Assembly (NCBI GenBank): GCA_964360835.1
Contig: CAYHYG010000016.1
Span: 1-21,917, forward strand
Direction of reading: 5' to 3'
DNA: 21,917 nt
Source: CAYHYG01 sp964360835
GTDB taxonomy: Bacteria > Patescibacteriota > Patescibacteriia > UBA1558 > 2-01-FULL-52-15
Numbering within the stretch: the first letter of the stretch is position 1; each line of letters opens with the position of its first letter. The notes below the pieces were generated by a model that worked only from the letters and a program-made list of their open reading frames with translations, was not told the origin of the DNA and did not search any database. Shown here piece after piece: positions 14,370-21,228 of the stretch. The position numbers were made by a program, and so were the translations under genes.

Positions 14370-14912
14370 TTATTTCTTGAAAGGGAAGCCTAAAGAAGTT
14401 AATAGTAAACGACACTCAGCGTCATTCTTGGCGGTTGTCGAAATCGCCACTTCAAGACCATGTAATTTCTCAATTTCATCAGATCGGATTTCAGGGAAAA
14501 CGATATGCTCACGGAAACCGACAATATAGTTACCGTTACGATCAAATCCTTTCTTACCTTCTAGACCATGGAAATCTCTAATACGAGGAAAAGCAACATT
14601 GACCAGTTTAAACAGAAAGTCATACATCTTGGGACCGCGTAACGTGACCATCGCTCCCACTACCATGCCCTCACGAATCTTGAAGTTAGAAATTGACTTC
14701 TTGGCTTTGGTCAAAACTGGTTTCTGGCCTGTGATACGTTCTAAAGTTTTGGTCGCCACTTCGATAAATGACTTATCATTCAGAGCCTTACTCAAACCAA
14801 CATTAAGCACAACCTTCTTGATAGAGGGGGCGGCATGAATATTCTTCAAGCCCAACTCCTTCATTAGGATCGGCACAACTTCTTTCTGGTATTGTTCTTT
14901 AAATCCTTTCAT
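14370..14912 (-). CDS. rplE: Large ribosomal subunit protein uL5
   Basis: uL5 binds 5S rRNA and contacts P-site tRNA from the central protuberance. The 180 residues from the ATG at 14912 are the normal length, with KKVVLNVGLSKALNDKSF, the flexible ISNFKIREGMVVGAMVTLRG segment and the C-terminal DAECRLLLTSLGFPFKK. An in-frame ATG at 14924 would add four residues (MINR) and overlap rplX by eight bases; it cannot be excluded. No Shine-Dalgarno site marks either start. Confidence 0.96.
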   Translation of the reverse strand: MKGFKEQYQKEVVPILMKELGLKNIHAAPSIKKVVLNVGLSKALNDKSFIEVATKTLERITGQKPVLTKAKKSISNFKIREGMVVGAMVTLRGPKMYDFLFKLVNVAFPRIRDFHGLEGKKGFDRNGNYIVGFREHIVFPEIRSDEIEKLHGLEVAISTTAKNDAECRLLLTSLGFPFKK

Positions 14913-14916
14913 ACGA

Positions 14917-15228
14917 TTAATCAATCATAGCTTGGCACTTACGACACTGGCGTAATTTTTTCTCGCCCTCAATATTCAACTTAACACGAACCTGCTTATT
15001 GCATTTCGGACAGATCAGAGCTACACGTGACAGCTGTATCGGTCCAAAAAACTCAATACGCTGACCGGTCTCACCTTTCTTGTTGGCTCTCATATGCTTG
15101 TGCATAGTATTGACGCCCTCAACCACGACTAAACCATCGGTAGATAAAATCTGAGTTACTTTACCCTTTTTGCCACGGTCTTTGCCGGCCAGAACCGCTA
15201 CTTGATCATTGACTCTAATCTTCTGCAT
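14917..15228 (-). CDS. rplX: Large ribosomal subunit protein uL24, zinc-ribbon form
   Basis: uL24 starts 50S assembly at the 5' end of 23S rRNA. The 103 residues contain the KOW motif (VNDQVAVLAGKDRGKKGKVTQ), the central VNTMHKHMRAN and a C-terminal zinc ribbon with CPKC and CRKC. Many bacteria keep this cysteine-containing form; E. coli has lost the cysteines. It starts four bases after rplN. Confidence 0.97.
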   Translation of the reverse strand: MQKIRVNDQVAVLAGKDRGKKGKVTQILSTDGLVVVEGVNTMHKHMRANKKGETGQRIEFFGPIQLSRVALICPKCNKQVRVKLNIEGEKKLRQCRKCQAMID

Positions 15229-15232
15229 ATAA

Positions 15233-15604
15233 TTATAGAACTTCCGGTGCTAGTGAATTAATCTTAATAAATCCCTTGGCTCGGAGTTCGCGGGCAACCG
15301 GTCCAAAGATACGTGTTCCCAAGGGTTCATTATTCTTCTTATCTACCAAAACGACCGCGTTCTCGTCAAAACGGATGTACGTACCGTCCTTGCGGCGCAT
15401 TTCTTTTCTCTGACGGACGACCACAGCTGTGTGAACTGAACCTTTCTTGACTGCCATATGTGGCTGAGCCACCTTGACCGCTACGATAATCAAATCGCCA
15501 ATCTGGGCATAACGCTTCTGATTGCCACCGAGCACCTTGAAACACTGTACGATTTTGGCGCCAGAATTATCTGCTACTTTTAACATTGTGCGATCTTGTA
15601 TCAT
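15233..15604 (-). CDS. rplN: Large ribosomal subunit protein uL14
   Basis: uL14 lies at the subunit interface and contributes to bridges with the 30S; the silencing factor RsfS binds it in other bacteria. From the ATG at 15604 it has 123 residues and begins MIQDRTMLKVADNSGAKIVQ, the family signature. The longer frame from 15649 would run through the repeat element between rpsQ and rplN and adds 15 atypical residues, so I reject it. The motif PLGTRIFGPVARELR is conserved. Confidence 0.97.
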   Translation of the reverse strand: MIQDRTMLKVADNSGAKIVQCFKVLGGNQKRYAQIGDLIIVAVKVAQPHMAVKKGSVHTAVVVRQRKEMRRKDGTYIRFDENAVVLVDKKNNEPLGTRIFGPVARELRAKGFIKINSLAPEVL

Positions 15605-15610
15605 ATATTT

Positions 15611-15677
15611 GGGGTCAGGCATTTGGGTCTGGGTTAGGGGGTTGATCAATCTGATCCTGTCCCTGACCTCTGACCCT
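15611..15677. repeat. GGGTCAG hairpin element, copy B (rpsQ-rplN gap)
   Basis: Arms GGGTCAG (15612-15618) and CTGACCC (15670-15676) enclose a second pair involving CCTGTCCCTGA and a tip GATCA-ATC-TGATC (15644-15656). The tip sequence is unrelated to that of copy A, yet it is a perfect small hairpin. The element fills nearly all of the 78-base gap. Confidence 0.8.
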
Positions 15678-15682
15678 ATTCT

Positions 15683-15946
15683 TTATATTTTCTTAACTAC
15701 TCTCCACATCTTATCCTTAGATAACGGGCGGCATTGCTCGATAACAACCTGATCACCAATTTTATACTCGTTGCGTTCATCGTGAGCTTTGTACTTTTTG
15801 GAAACGGTGTATCGCTGACTGTACTTTGGATGCATCTTGGCCCGATTAACGACTACCACTACGGTTTTCTGCATGCTATTACTAACCACTTCTCCGTGGA
15901 GACGTCGTTTTTGGGCTATCGTTTTATTGGTTGCTTCTTTTTTCAT
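15683..15946 (-). CDS. rpsQ: Small ribosomal subunit protein uS17
   Basis: uS17 is a primary 16S rRNA binding protein of the 30S body. The 87 residues have the OB-fold pattern: KRRLHGEVVSNSMQKTVVVVVNR, then KKYKAHDERNEYKIGDQVVIEQCRPLSKDK, as in the family. Length is normal. It follows rpmC by four bases. Confidence 0.97.
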   Translation of the reverse strand: MKKEATNKTIAQKRRLHGEVVSNSMQKTVVVVVNRAKMHPKYSQRYTVSKKYKAHDERNEYKIGDQVVIEQCRPLSKDKMWRVVKKI

Positions 15947-15950
15947 AAAA

Positions 15951-16139
15951 TTACTGCTTGCGACTGCTCAAAATGGTTAAAAGCTGAGCAATCATCTTAC
16001 GCGTGCTACGAACCTCACGGACTTGCTTCAATTGATTATTAGCCAAACTGAAACGTAATTCACTCAAACGAGCTCTCTGTTCGGCTAGCTTCTGGTTCAA
16101 AGCCTTATCATCTAATTGTCGTAACTCCACGAGCTTCAT
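15951..16139 (-). CDS. rpmC: Large ribosomal subunit protein uL29
   Basis: uL29 is a small helical protein at the peptide exit, near the SRP and trigger factor docking site. The 62 residues form two helices with the signature LAEQRARLSELRFSLANNQL followed by VREVRSTRKMIAQLLTIL. The start is one base after rplP; AAGGA lies five bases before the ATG, one of the few Shine-Dalgarno-like sites here, although it coincides with the last codons of rplP. Confidence 0.96.
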   Translation of the reverse strand: MKLVELRQLDDKALNQKLAEQRARLSELRFSLANNQLKQVREVRSTRKMIAQLLTILSSRKQ

Positions 16140-16140
16140 A

Positions 16141-16551
16141 TTATTCCTTTACAATAAATTTAACTTTCACCGGCAGTTTGTGTCCTGCTAGGATCATAGC
16201 CTGGCGGGCGACTTTTTCATCGACTCCGCTCATTTCAAATAAGACGGTACCGGGTTTGACTACTGAAACATAATGATCAACCGCTCCCTTACCTTTACCC
16301 ATCGGCATTTCATTGCCTTTGGTAGTGATCGGCTTGTCAGGAAAAATGCGAATCCAGATATTACCACCACGTTTGGTAAAGTTGGCCATGACACGACGAG
16401 CGGCTTCAATCTGACGAGAAGTCACCCAAGAAGCCTCCAGCGACTTAATTCCAAACTGACCGAAACTAATGTACGTAGTACGGGTGGCGCGACCTTTGAT
16501 TTGGTCACCGCGCATTGCTTTGCGGTATTTAGTTTTCTTTGGTGCTAACAT
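16141..16551 (-). CDS. rplP: Large ribosomal subunit protein uL16
   Basis: uL16 is a late 50S assembly protein that shapes the A-site tRNA pocket. The 136 residues start MLAPKKTKYRKAMRGDQIKG and contain the TSRQIEAARRVM helix, NIWIRIFPDKPIT and MGKGKGAVDHYVSVVKPGT, all hallmarks. Length is normal. There are 29 AT-rich bases between it and rpsC. Confidence 0.97.
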   Translation of the reverse strand: MLAPKKTKYRKAMRGDQIKGRATRTTYISFGQFGIKSLEASWVTSRQIEAARRVMANFTKRGGNIWIRIFPDKPITTKGNEMPMGKGKGAVDHYVSVVKPGTVLFEMSGVDEKVARQAMILAGHKLPVKVKFIVKE

Positions 16552-16580
16552 ACTGATAATTAACTATTTTTTCTGTTTGA

Positions 16581-17282
16581 TTATAATTCCTTACGGCTGG
16601 TTGATTTTTTCTTGGGCGCATTCTCTGGTTTCTCCGGTTCTGACTGCTCAAATTTCAATCCCTTATAAATCCAAATCTTGATACCGACAGCTCCATAGGT
16701 AGTGTGAGCAGCGCCGCGAGTATAATCAATATTGGCTCGTAACGTATGTAAAGGAATTTTGCCTTGACTCAGAGTTTCGCGTCTGGCAATTTCCGCACCG
16801 TTCAGACGTCCGCTCATAATAATTTTGACACCCTCGGCTCCGGAACGCATCACTTTTTCTATGGTCTGCTTCATCACGCGACGGAAAGGAATACGTTTTT
16901 CAATATCAGTCACTATTCCTTGTAAGATATTACCGGCGGATAGATTTGGCTTATCAACTTCCGTAATATTTACTTTTAAATTGGTCTTGGCTGGTAAATA
17001 TTTGGCGCTAATGGTTTTCTTTAACTCTTCAATGCCCGTACCGCCACGACCGATTACCAAACCGGGTTTAGCCACGATAATATTCACCGTCACTTCGCCG
17101 CGGCTGCGCTCAATCTCCAAGCGGTCGATACCAGCTTCTTTCAGCTTGATTTTCAAGAAACGACGCAGCTTGACATCCTGCTCCAAAAGTCCGGCAAAAT
17201 CTCGTTTGTCGCTGTACCATTTGGACAACCATTGCTGATTGAGTCCTAGGCGGAAGGCTGTTGGGTTAACTTTCTGTCCCAT
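16581..17282 (-). CDS. rpsC: Small ribosomal subunit protein uS3
   Basis: uS3 lines the mRNA entry channel and helps unwind mRNA. The 233 residues start MGQKVNPTAFRLGLNQQW; the KH domain has VIGRGGTGIEELKK (the GxxG loop). The C-terminal domain has RAEGVKI-like and RGAAHTTYGAVGIKIWIYKG motifs, and the end is a basic tail rich in Pro, Glu and Lys. It starts one base after the rplV stop. Confidence 0.97.
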   Translation of the reverse strand: MGQKVNPTAFRLGLNQQWLSKWYSDKRDFAGLLEQDVKLRRFLKIKLKEAGIDRLEIERSRGEVTVNIIVAKPGLVIGRGGTGIEELKKTISAKYLPAKTNLKVNITEVDKPNLSAGNILQGIVTDIEKRIPFRRVMKQTIEKVMRSGAEGVKIIMSGRLNGAEIARRETLSQGKIPLHTLRANIDYTRGAAHTTYGAVGIKIWIYKGLKFEQSEPEKPENAPKKKSTSRKEL

Positions 17283-17283
17283 A

Positions 17284-17778
17284 CTATGATTGTTTCTTTT
17301 CTTTAGGTTTGCTTATTTTTTTGGCCTTCGGAGCTGCTGTAGCTTTGGCCGCTGGTTCTTCTTTAACATCAGTCTTAACTTCCTTAGTTTCGTCCGTTGC
17401 TTTCTTTTTGCTTGGTTTGGCTTTCAGACTGGCATCAATACCTTTTTGTGGTGCCAAAGTAATTTCTAAATGTGAAGCGTGCTTCTTGTAGCCATGTGCA
17501 GAACCATGAGCAGCTGGGCGGAAACGCTTGAGATCCAATCCTTCGTTAACAATAATCTTGGAAATGTACATCTTCTGCGGGTCTAGGTTCAGGTTGTGAT
17601 CGGCATTGGCCATGGCTGAACGCAAAGTCTTGGTGACAATGGCGGCGCCTCGTTTGCGAATCAGCTGTAATTGATCTAGGGCTTCAGGCACGGTTTTACC
17701 TCTGACCGCATCAACAACCAGCCGCATCTTACGAGCGGAGATTCTGACGTGTTTCAAATGTGCCTTAACTTCGTTCAT
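17284..17778 (-). CDS. rplV: Large ribosomal subunit protein uL22 with a long Lys/Ala tail
   Basis: uL22 lines the peptide exit tunnel with uL4. The core (1-110) has KHVRISARKMRLVVDAVRGK, the conserved tunnel hairpin RFRPAAHGSAHGYKKHASHL and the strand EITLAPQ. The remaining 52 or so residues are Lys/Ala/Glu-rich low complexity (AAPKAKKISKPKEKKQS at the end), so the protein is 164 residues instead of about 110. The tail should emerge on the outer surface near the exit; its function is unknown. Confidence 0.97.
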   Translation of the reverse strand: MNEVKAHLKHVRISARKMRLVVDAVRGKTVPEALDQLQLIRKRGAAIVTKTLRSAMANADHNLNLDPQKMYISKIIVNEGLDLKRFRPAAHGSAHGYKKHASHLEITLAPQKGIDASLKAKPSKKKATDETKEVKTDVKEEPAAKATAAPKAKKISKPKEKKQS

Positions 17779-17788
17779 TGTTTTAATA

Positions 17789-17847
17789 GGTTCAGGGTCG
17801 GGGTCAGGGTTGTGATCTTAGCGACCCTATCCCTGATTACTGACCCT
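17789..17847. repeat. GGGTCAG hairpin element, copy C (rplV-rpsS gap)
   Basis: Arms GGGTCAG (17801-17807) and CTGACCC (17840-17846), with a closing segment GGGT..ACCC around the tip and the shared right arm ATCCCTGATTACTGACCC. It is somewhat shorter than copies A and B, and occupies most of the 92-base gap. Confidence 0.75.
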
Positions 17848-17870
17848 TCTTTCTAATTTCTTATCTCTAA

Positions 17871-18176
17871 TTACTTCTTAACTGGAGCAGGAGCGGCGGC
17901 AGAACTTTCTGCTTTAGCCATCTTACCTCCATGTCCCAAAAACTTACGTGTCGGAGCGAATTCACCTAGTTTATGTCCGACCATATTTTCTATAACCAAT
18001 ACGTTCAAATGTGTCTTTCCATTATGAACACCGAAGGTATACCCTACCATCTCAGGAGTGATAGTGCAATCACGAGACCACGTCTTGATAATTTCCTTGG
18101 AACCAGCTTTAACCTTGGCCATCTTGTGTAAGAGGCGTTCGTCTACGTGTGGTCCTTTTTTTAAACTTCTTGACAT
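17871..18176 (-). CDS. rpsS: Small ribosomal subunit protein uS19
   Basis: uS19 is a 30S head protein that forms a complex with uS13 and touches the A-site finger. The core is canonical: MSRSLKKGPHVDERLLHKM at the start, then KTWSRDCTITPEMVGYTFGVHNGK and the end GHKLGEFAPTRKF. A 13-residue Ala/Pro tail (about 89-101) extends it to 101 residues from about 92. Repeat-filled gaps lie on both sides. Confidence 0.97.
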   Translation of the reverse strand: MSRSLKKGPHVDERLLHKMAKVKAGSKEIIKTWSRDCTITPEMVGYTFGVHNGKTHLNVLVIENMVGHKLGEFAPTRKFLGHGGKMAKAESSAAAPAPVKK

Positions 18177-18185
18177 ATTTTTTGT

Positions 18186-18246
18186 AGTAACCGGTAACTG
18201 GTAATTAGGATTCTGCCTTACAGATTACTGATTACTAGTTACTGAT
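18186..18246. repeat. GTAACTGGTAAT inverted repeat, rpsS-rplB gap
   Basis: GTAACTGGTAAT (18194-18205) pairs with ATTACTAGTTAC (18231-18242), 12 positions with one mismatch. Each arm is itself made of repeats of GTAAC/GTAAT. This is a different family from the GGGTCAG element but occupies the same kind of position, filling most of a 73-base gap. Confidence 0.8.
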
Positions 18247-18249
18247 TCT

Positions 18250-19083
18250 TTATTTACTTCGGCGTTTAACGATTAAGCGATTAGAATACTTCTTGCGTTT
18301 ACGTGTCTTGACGCCCAGAGCATGTTTACCAGTATACGTCTTGGGATATTTCAAACCGATAGAGTTACGAGCCTCTCCTCCACCATGAGGGTGATCAACC
18401 GGATTCATAACTTTACCGCGGACAGTTGGGCGAATACCGCGATGACGCATACGTCCGGCCTTACCCCAGCGAATATTGATAAATTCAGCGTTACTGGCCA
18501 CACCGATGGTAGCGGAACAATTTTCGTTTAACATGCGAATCTCACCGGAGGGCATTTTTAATTGTGCGTAACCGCCATCCATGGCCATAATAGTGGCTGA
18601 ATTACCTGCACTGCGACACATCTTACCGCCACCGTGAACACTTAATTCAACATCATAAACTGGTGTGCCTGTGGGAATGAATTTAATCGGCATACGATTG
18701 CCATCACGAATAGGAGCTTGCTTGGCTGAGGAAATAACCTCCGTGCCGGCAGCCATCTGTTCGCTGGCGATAATATAGCGACGTTGTCCGTCACGATAAA
18801 GTAACAAAGCCAAACGTGTATTGCGTTTCGGATCGTATTCCAAACGTTCGACACGAGCCGGTACATCATAGAGATCACGTTTGAAGTCAACTAAGCGAAT
18901 ATGCTGTCTACTGCCACCACCCTGATGTCTAACGGTAATTTTGCCGCTGTGATTACGGCCGGCAATTGATTTCTTGGAAATCAGCAAAGACTTCAGCGGT
19001 CTTTCTTTGGAAATCGCAGGATTCTTGAGAACGCTGGCGTGGCGACGTGCAGAAGTAGTTGGACGATATAATTTAATTGCCAT
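18250..19083 (-). CDS. rplB: Large ribosomal subunit protein uL2
   Basis: uL2 is a core 50S protein required for peptidyl transferase assembly and subunit joining. The 277 residues match the family: MAIKLYRPTTSARRHASVL at the start, SGKITVRHQGGGSRQHIRLVDF, and the near-catalytic VMNPVDHPHGGGEARNSIG containing the conserved histidine, ending in a basic KTRKRKKYSNRLIVKRRSK. AAGAG lies just before the ATG, partly in the rplW stop region. Confidence 0.98.
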   Translation of the reverse strand: MAIKLYRPTTSARRHASVLKNPAISKERPLKSLLISKKSIAGRNHSGKITVRHQGGGSRQHIRLVDFKRDLYDVPARVERLEYDPKRNTRLALLLYRDGQRRYIIASEQMAAGTEVISSAKQAPIRDGNRMPIKFIPTGTPVYDVELSVHGGGKMCRSAGNSATIMAMDGGYAQLKMPSGEIRMLNENCSATIGVASNAEFINIRWGKAGRMRHRGIRPTVRGKVMNPVDHPHGGGEARNSIGLKYPKTYTGKHALGVKTRKRKKYSNRLIVKRRSK

Positions 19084-19088
19084 AACTC

Positions 19089-19508
19089 TTATATTCCTTC
19101 ATAAATGTTGATAGTCTGTCCGGCCTTCAGACGGACAACGGCTTTGCGTCTTACTTTTGTCTGACCAATACCGTGACGACGACGCAGAGACTTGGCTGGA
19201 TTTTTGACAATTGCAACATGAGTAGCGTCGACATTATACATATCTTTCAAAGCTTGCTTGACCGTAATCTTGTTGGCTTGTGGTGAAATTAAGAAAACGT
19301 ATTGTCCAATGCTGTGTAAGTGAGCAGCTTTCTCAGAAATAACCGGGCGCACGATGTGACTGGCAAAACGGCTGTGACCATGAGCAACCTTGGCTGCTTC
19401 TGGCTTGGCCTTAGTCGCAGATTCTGCTTTTGGCTTAGCTGAAACATCCGCCTTGGCTGTGGGAGCGGCTTGCTTTTTTTCCTTATCTTTTTTATTAAAA
19501 ATTCCCAT
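19089..19508 (-). CDS. rplW: Large ribosomal subunit protein uL23 with an N-terminal extension
   Basis: uL23 sits at the tunnel exit and is the docking site for trigger factor and SRP. The core (from about residue 46) has RPVISEKAAHL, VFLISPQANKITVKQALKDMYNVD and VRRKAVVRLKAGQTI. The first 45 residues are a Lys/Ala/Glu-rich arm absent from most bacterial L23 proteins, giving 139 residues instead of about 95. No internal Met offers a shorter start, so the arm is probably real. It starts one base after rplD. Confidence 0.96.
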   Translation of the reverse strand: MGIFNKKDKEKKQAAPTAKADVSAKPKAESATKAKPEAAKVAHGHSRFASHIVRPVISEKAAHLHSIGQYVFLISPQANKITVKQALKDMYNVDATHVAIVKNPAKSLRRRHGIGQTKVRRKAVVRLKAGQTINIYEGI

Positions 19509-19509
19509 A

Positions 19510-20142
19510 TTAACTGTATCGTTTGGTAATATCCTGAATTAAATTCTGTGGTAAATAAATGTAATCACTGCGCAATAAATCCAAAATGTTCAGGCTAGCA
19601 GCACCCAAGGTGGAAACTTTCGGTAAATTTTGGGCGGCTCGGATCAAACTAGTATCTCCTTTGGTCGTTATAATGACACGTGAGCGACCACTGCCCGGTA
19701 GGCTTTTCAGATGACTGGCCAAAACTTTGGTCTTGGCTTCAGCCAATGAGCTATCCTCGAGAATCACTACGCGATCATGAGCGGCTTTGTCTGTCAGAAC
19801 CATAGCCAGAGCTTTTTTCTTCATCTGCTTGCTCAGCTTCTTCACAAAATTTCTTTCCTTGGTCGGACCAAAAGTGACACCTCCACCAACCCACAAAGGT
19901 GAGCGGATAGAGCCATGACGAGCGCGACCGGTACCCTTTTGTTTCCACGGTTTCTTACCACCTCCACGGACATCACCACGTCCTTTGGTGTGCGCTACAT
20001 TATTACGTGCTTGAGATTGCTGGGCAACGACAGCCTGTTGGACCAATTCAGCTTTGACTGGCACAGCAAACAAAGCAGCTGGTAAACTTACAGTTCCGAC
20101 TTCTTTGCCTGTCCAATTATAAATTTTGACTGACTGTGCCAT
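19510..20142 (-). CDS. rplD: Large ribosomal subunit protein uL4
   Basis: uL4 lines the exit tunnel and, in E. coli, represses the S10 operon by acting on its leader. The 210 residues have the N-terminal IYNWTGKEVGTVSLP, then the tunnel loop with RGDVRGGGKKPWKQKGTGRARHGS (residues about 54-77), and the C-terminal half with VILEDSSL and NILDLLRSDYIYL. Length is normal. It starts one base after the rplC stop. Whether it controls this operon is unknown. Confidence 0.97.
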   Translation of the reverse strand: MAQSVKIYNWTGKEVGTVSLPAALFAVPVKAELVQQAVVAQQSQARNNVAHTKGRGDVRGGGKKPWKQKGTGRARHGSIRSPLWVGGGVTFGPTKERNFVKKLSKQMKKKALAMVLTDKAAHDRVVILEDSSLAEAKTKVLASHLKSLPGSGRSRVIITTKGDTSLIRAAQNLPKVSTLGAASLNILDLLRSDYIYLPQNLIQDITKRYS

Positions 20143-20143
20143 A

Positions 20144-20944
20144 TTACGCAGTTACTTCTTCTTTAGTATCTTCCACTTTGGTTTCTGGAGTTTCGGCAAC
20201 AACTTCTGGAGTAGCTTCGGTAGCTTCAACTACTGGTTCGGTTGATTCGCTAGCTTCTGTTGTTTCTTCGGTAGTAGTTTCTGTAGCTGGCGTTCCGGCA
20301 GTTTCGGTCTCGACAGGTGCGGCGTTCAGATCCTTGGCTACCAATGTACCTTCACCATAGATCATAACCAATCCGTCACGAGCACCAGGTACTGCACCGA
20401 GGACATAGAGAATATTTTTCTTAGTATCAATTTCAACAATTTTCAATTTACTAACGGTGACTTGCTCATCACCCATGCGTCCGGCCATGCGTTTGCCTTT
20501 GAAAACATGCTGTGGCTCTCCGGCACCGATAGAACCAGGCATACGCAATTGATCTTTGTGACCGTGAGTGGCAGGTGAACCGTGAAATCCGTGACGTTTG
20601 ACTACGCCCTGAAAACCTTTTCCTTTGGACCAACCAGTTACCTTGACCATGTCACCAACTTCAAAGGTGCTAACATCGATCACTTGGCCACGAGTAACAG
20701 CTTCATGGCTTTTAAATTCCTTCAACCAACGGAAATCAGCTAAATCTTTGAGGTGACCTTTAATTGGTTTGGCTAGATGTTTCTTGCGACCAAAACCAAC
20801 CTGTACCGCATGATAACCATCTTTGTCACCTTTGACCTGAGTCACCGTGATCGGACCAGCCTGAACAGCCGTTACAGGAGTAACGGTTCCGTCCTCAGAA
20901 AACTTCTGAGTCATGGCTATTTTTGTACCGAGAATAAATTTCAT
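20144..20944 (-). CDS. rplC: Large ribosomal subunit protein uL3 with an acidic Thr/Glu-rich tail
   Basis: uL3 is one of the first proteins to bind 23S rRNA and reaches toward the peptidyl transferase centre. The core (1-207) is typical: MKFILGTKIAMTQKFSEDGT, GWSKGKGFQGVVKRHGF, PGSIGAGEPQHVFKGKRMAG and LYVLGAVPGARDGLV. Residues from about 208 to 266 form an acidic tail of Thr, Glu, Ala, Pro and Val, very unlike the basic tails of other ribosomal proteins. The stop is followed by one base and the rplD start, so the tail is not a frameshift artefact of a missing gene. No Shine-Dalgarno site precedes the ATG; a 283-base structured gap lies upstream. Confidence 0.97.
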   Translation of the reverse strand: MKFILGTKIAMTQKFSEDGTVTPVTAVQAGPITVTQVKGDKDGYHAVQVGFGRKKHLAKPIKGHLKDLADFRWLKEFKSHEAVTRGQVIDVSTFEVGDMVKVTGWSKGKGFQGVVKRHGFHGSPATHGHKDQLRMPGSIGAGEPQHVFKGKRMAGRMGDEQVTVSKLKIVEIDTKKNILYVLGAVPGARDGLVMIYGEGTLVAKDLNAAPVETETAGTPATETTTEETTEASESTEPVVEATEATPEVVAETPETKVEDTKEEVTA

Positions 20945-20990
20945 ATTGCTTGTTGGTGATGTTGATTGCTAGCTAATAGCTGGAAACAAA

Positions 20991-21045
20991 ATCACGATTT
21001 TATTCTTAATGTCCCGTCGAGCGGGATTAAGGACAAAATCGTGAT
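20991..21045 (-). terminator. Large hairpin before rplC, terminator-like
   Basis: An 11-pair perfect outer stem ATCACGATTTT (20991-21001) with AAAATCGTGAT (21035-21045) encloses an inner stem CTTAAT/ATTAAG (21005-21010, 21026-21031) and a tip CCCG-TCGAG-CGGG. On the minus strand the stem ends in ATTTTGTTT, a short interrupted U-run. It would act as a terminator or attenuator between rpsJ and rplC, about 46 bases before the rplC ATG. Confidence 0.7.
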
Positions 21046-21047
21046 CT

Positions 21048-21063
21048 CAATTCCGAAGAATTG
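21048..21063 (-). promoter_or_regulatory. UUCG-capped hairpin in the rpsJ-rplC leader
   Basis: On the minus strand CAATTC-TTCG-GAATTG is a six-pair perfect stem closed by the very stable C(UUCG)G tetraloop. It lies between the small ORF stop and the large hairpin, and is likely to be part of one structured RNA segment. Confidence 0.65.
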
Positions 21064-21067
21064 ATAA

Positions 21068-21160
21068 TTATTTACTACTAGAACAGCGGGGTAAATTTTC
21101 TAATCGCGTTCGACGCGCTAAACGATTAATTGTTCCTTCTTTGCTTATCCTGTGAATCAT
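21068..21160 (-). CDS. Possible 30-codon leader peptide upstream of rplC
   Basis: An ATG at 21160 opens 30 codons ending in TAA, coding for a basic peptide (begins MIHRISKEGTINRLARRTRL, ends in PRCSSSK). It is preceded by GAGGAAG seven bases before the ATG, the best Shine-Dalgarno site I see in this window. The codons include ATA, AGG and several CGA, unlike the ribosomal genes around it, which argues for low expression or for a regulatory leader peptide. The Shine-Dalgarno site can pair with CCTC just upstream (CCTC-TCAA-GAGG). Two hairpins follow before rplC. I do not recognise the peptide; it could also be chance. Confidence 0.35.
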   Translation of the reverse strand: MIHRISKEGTINRLARRTRLENLPRCSSSK

Positions 21161-21211
21161 GTTGTCACTTCCTCTTGAGAGGGTTAACTAACAAACATCC
21201 ACCGGACAAAT

Positions 21212-21228
21212 ATCACGTCAAACGTGAT
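21212..21228. other. Hairpin at the rpsJ stop codon
   Basis: ATCACG-TCAAA-CGTGAT on the plus strand is a perfect six-pair stem with a five-base loop that overlaps the first base read of the rpsJ TAA region. It may mark the 3' end of the rpsJ message. No U-run of note follows on the minus strand. Confidence 0.55.

Noticed and set aside
15605..15649. Longer start for L14
   Set aside because: The added residues come from the GGGTCAG repeat; MIQDRTMLKVADNSGAK is the normal L14 start.
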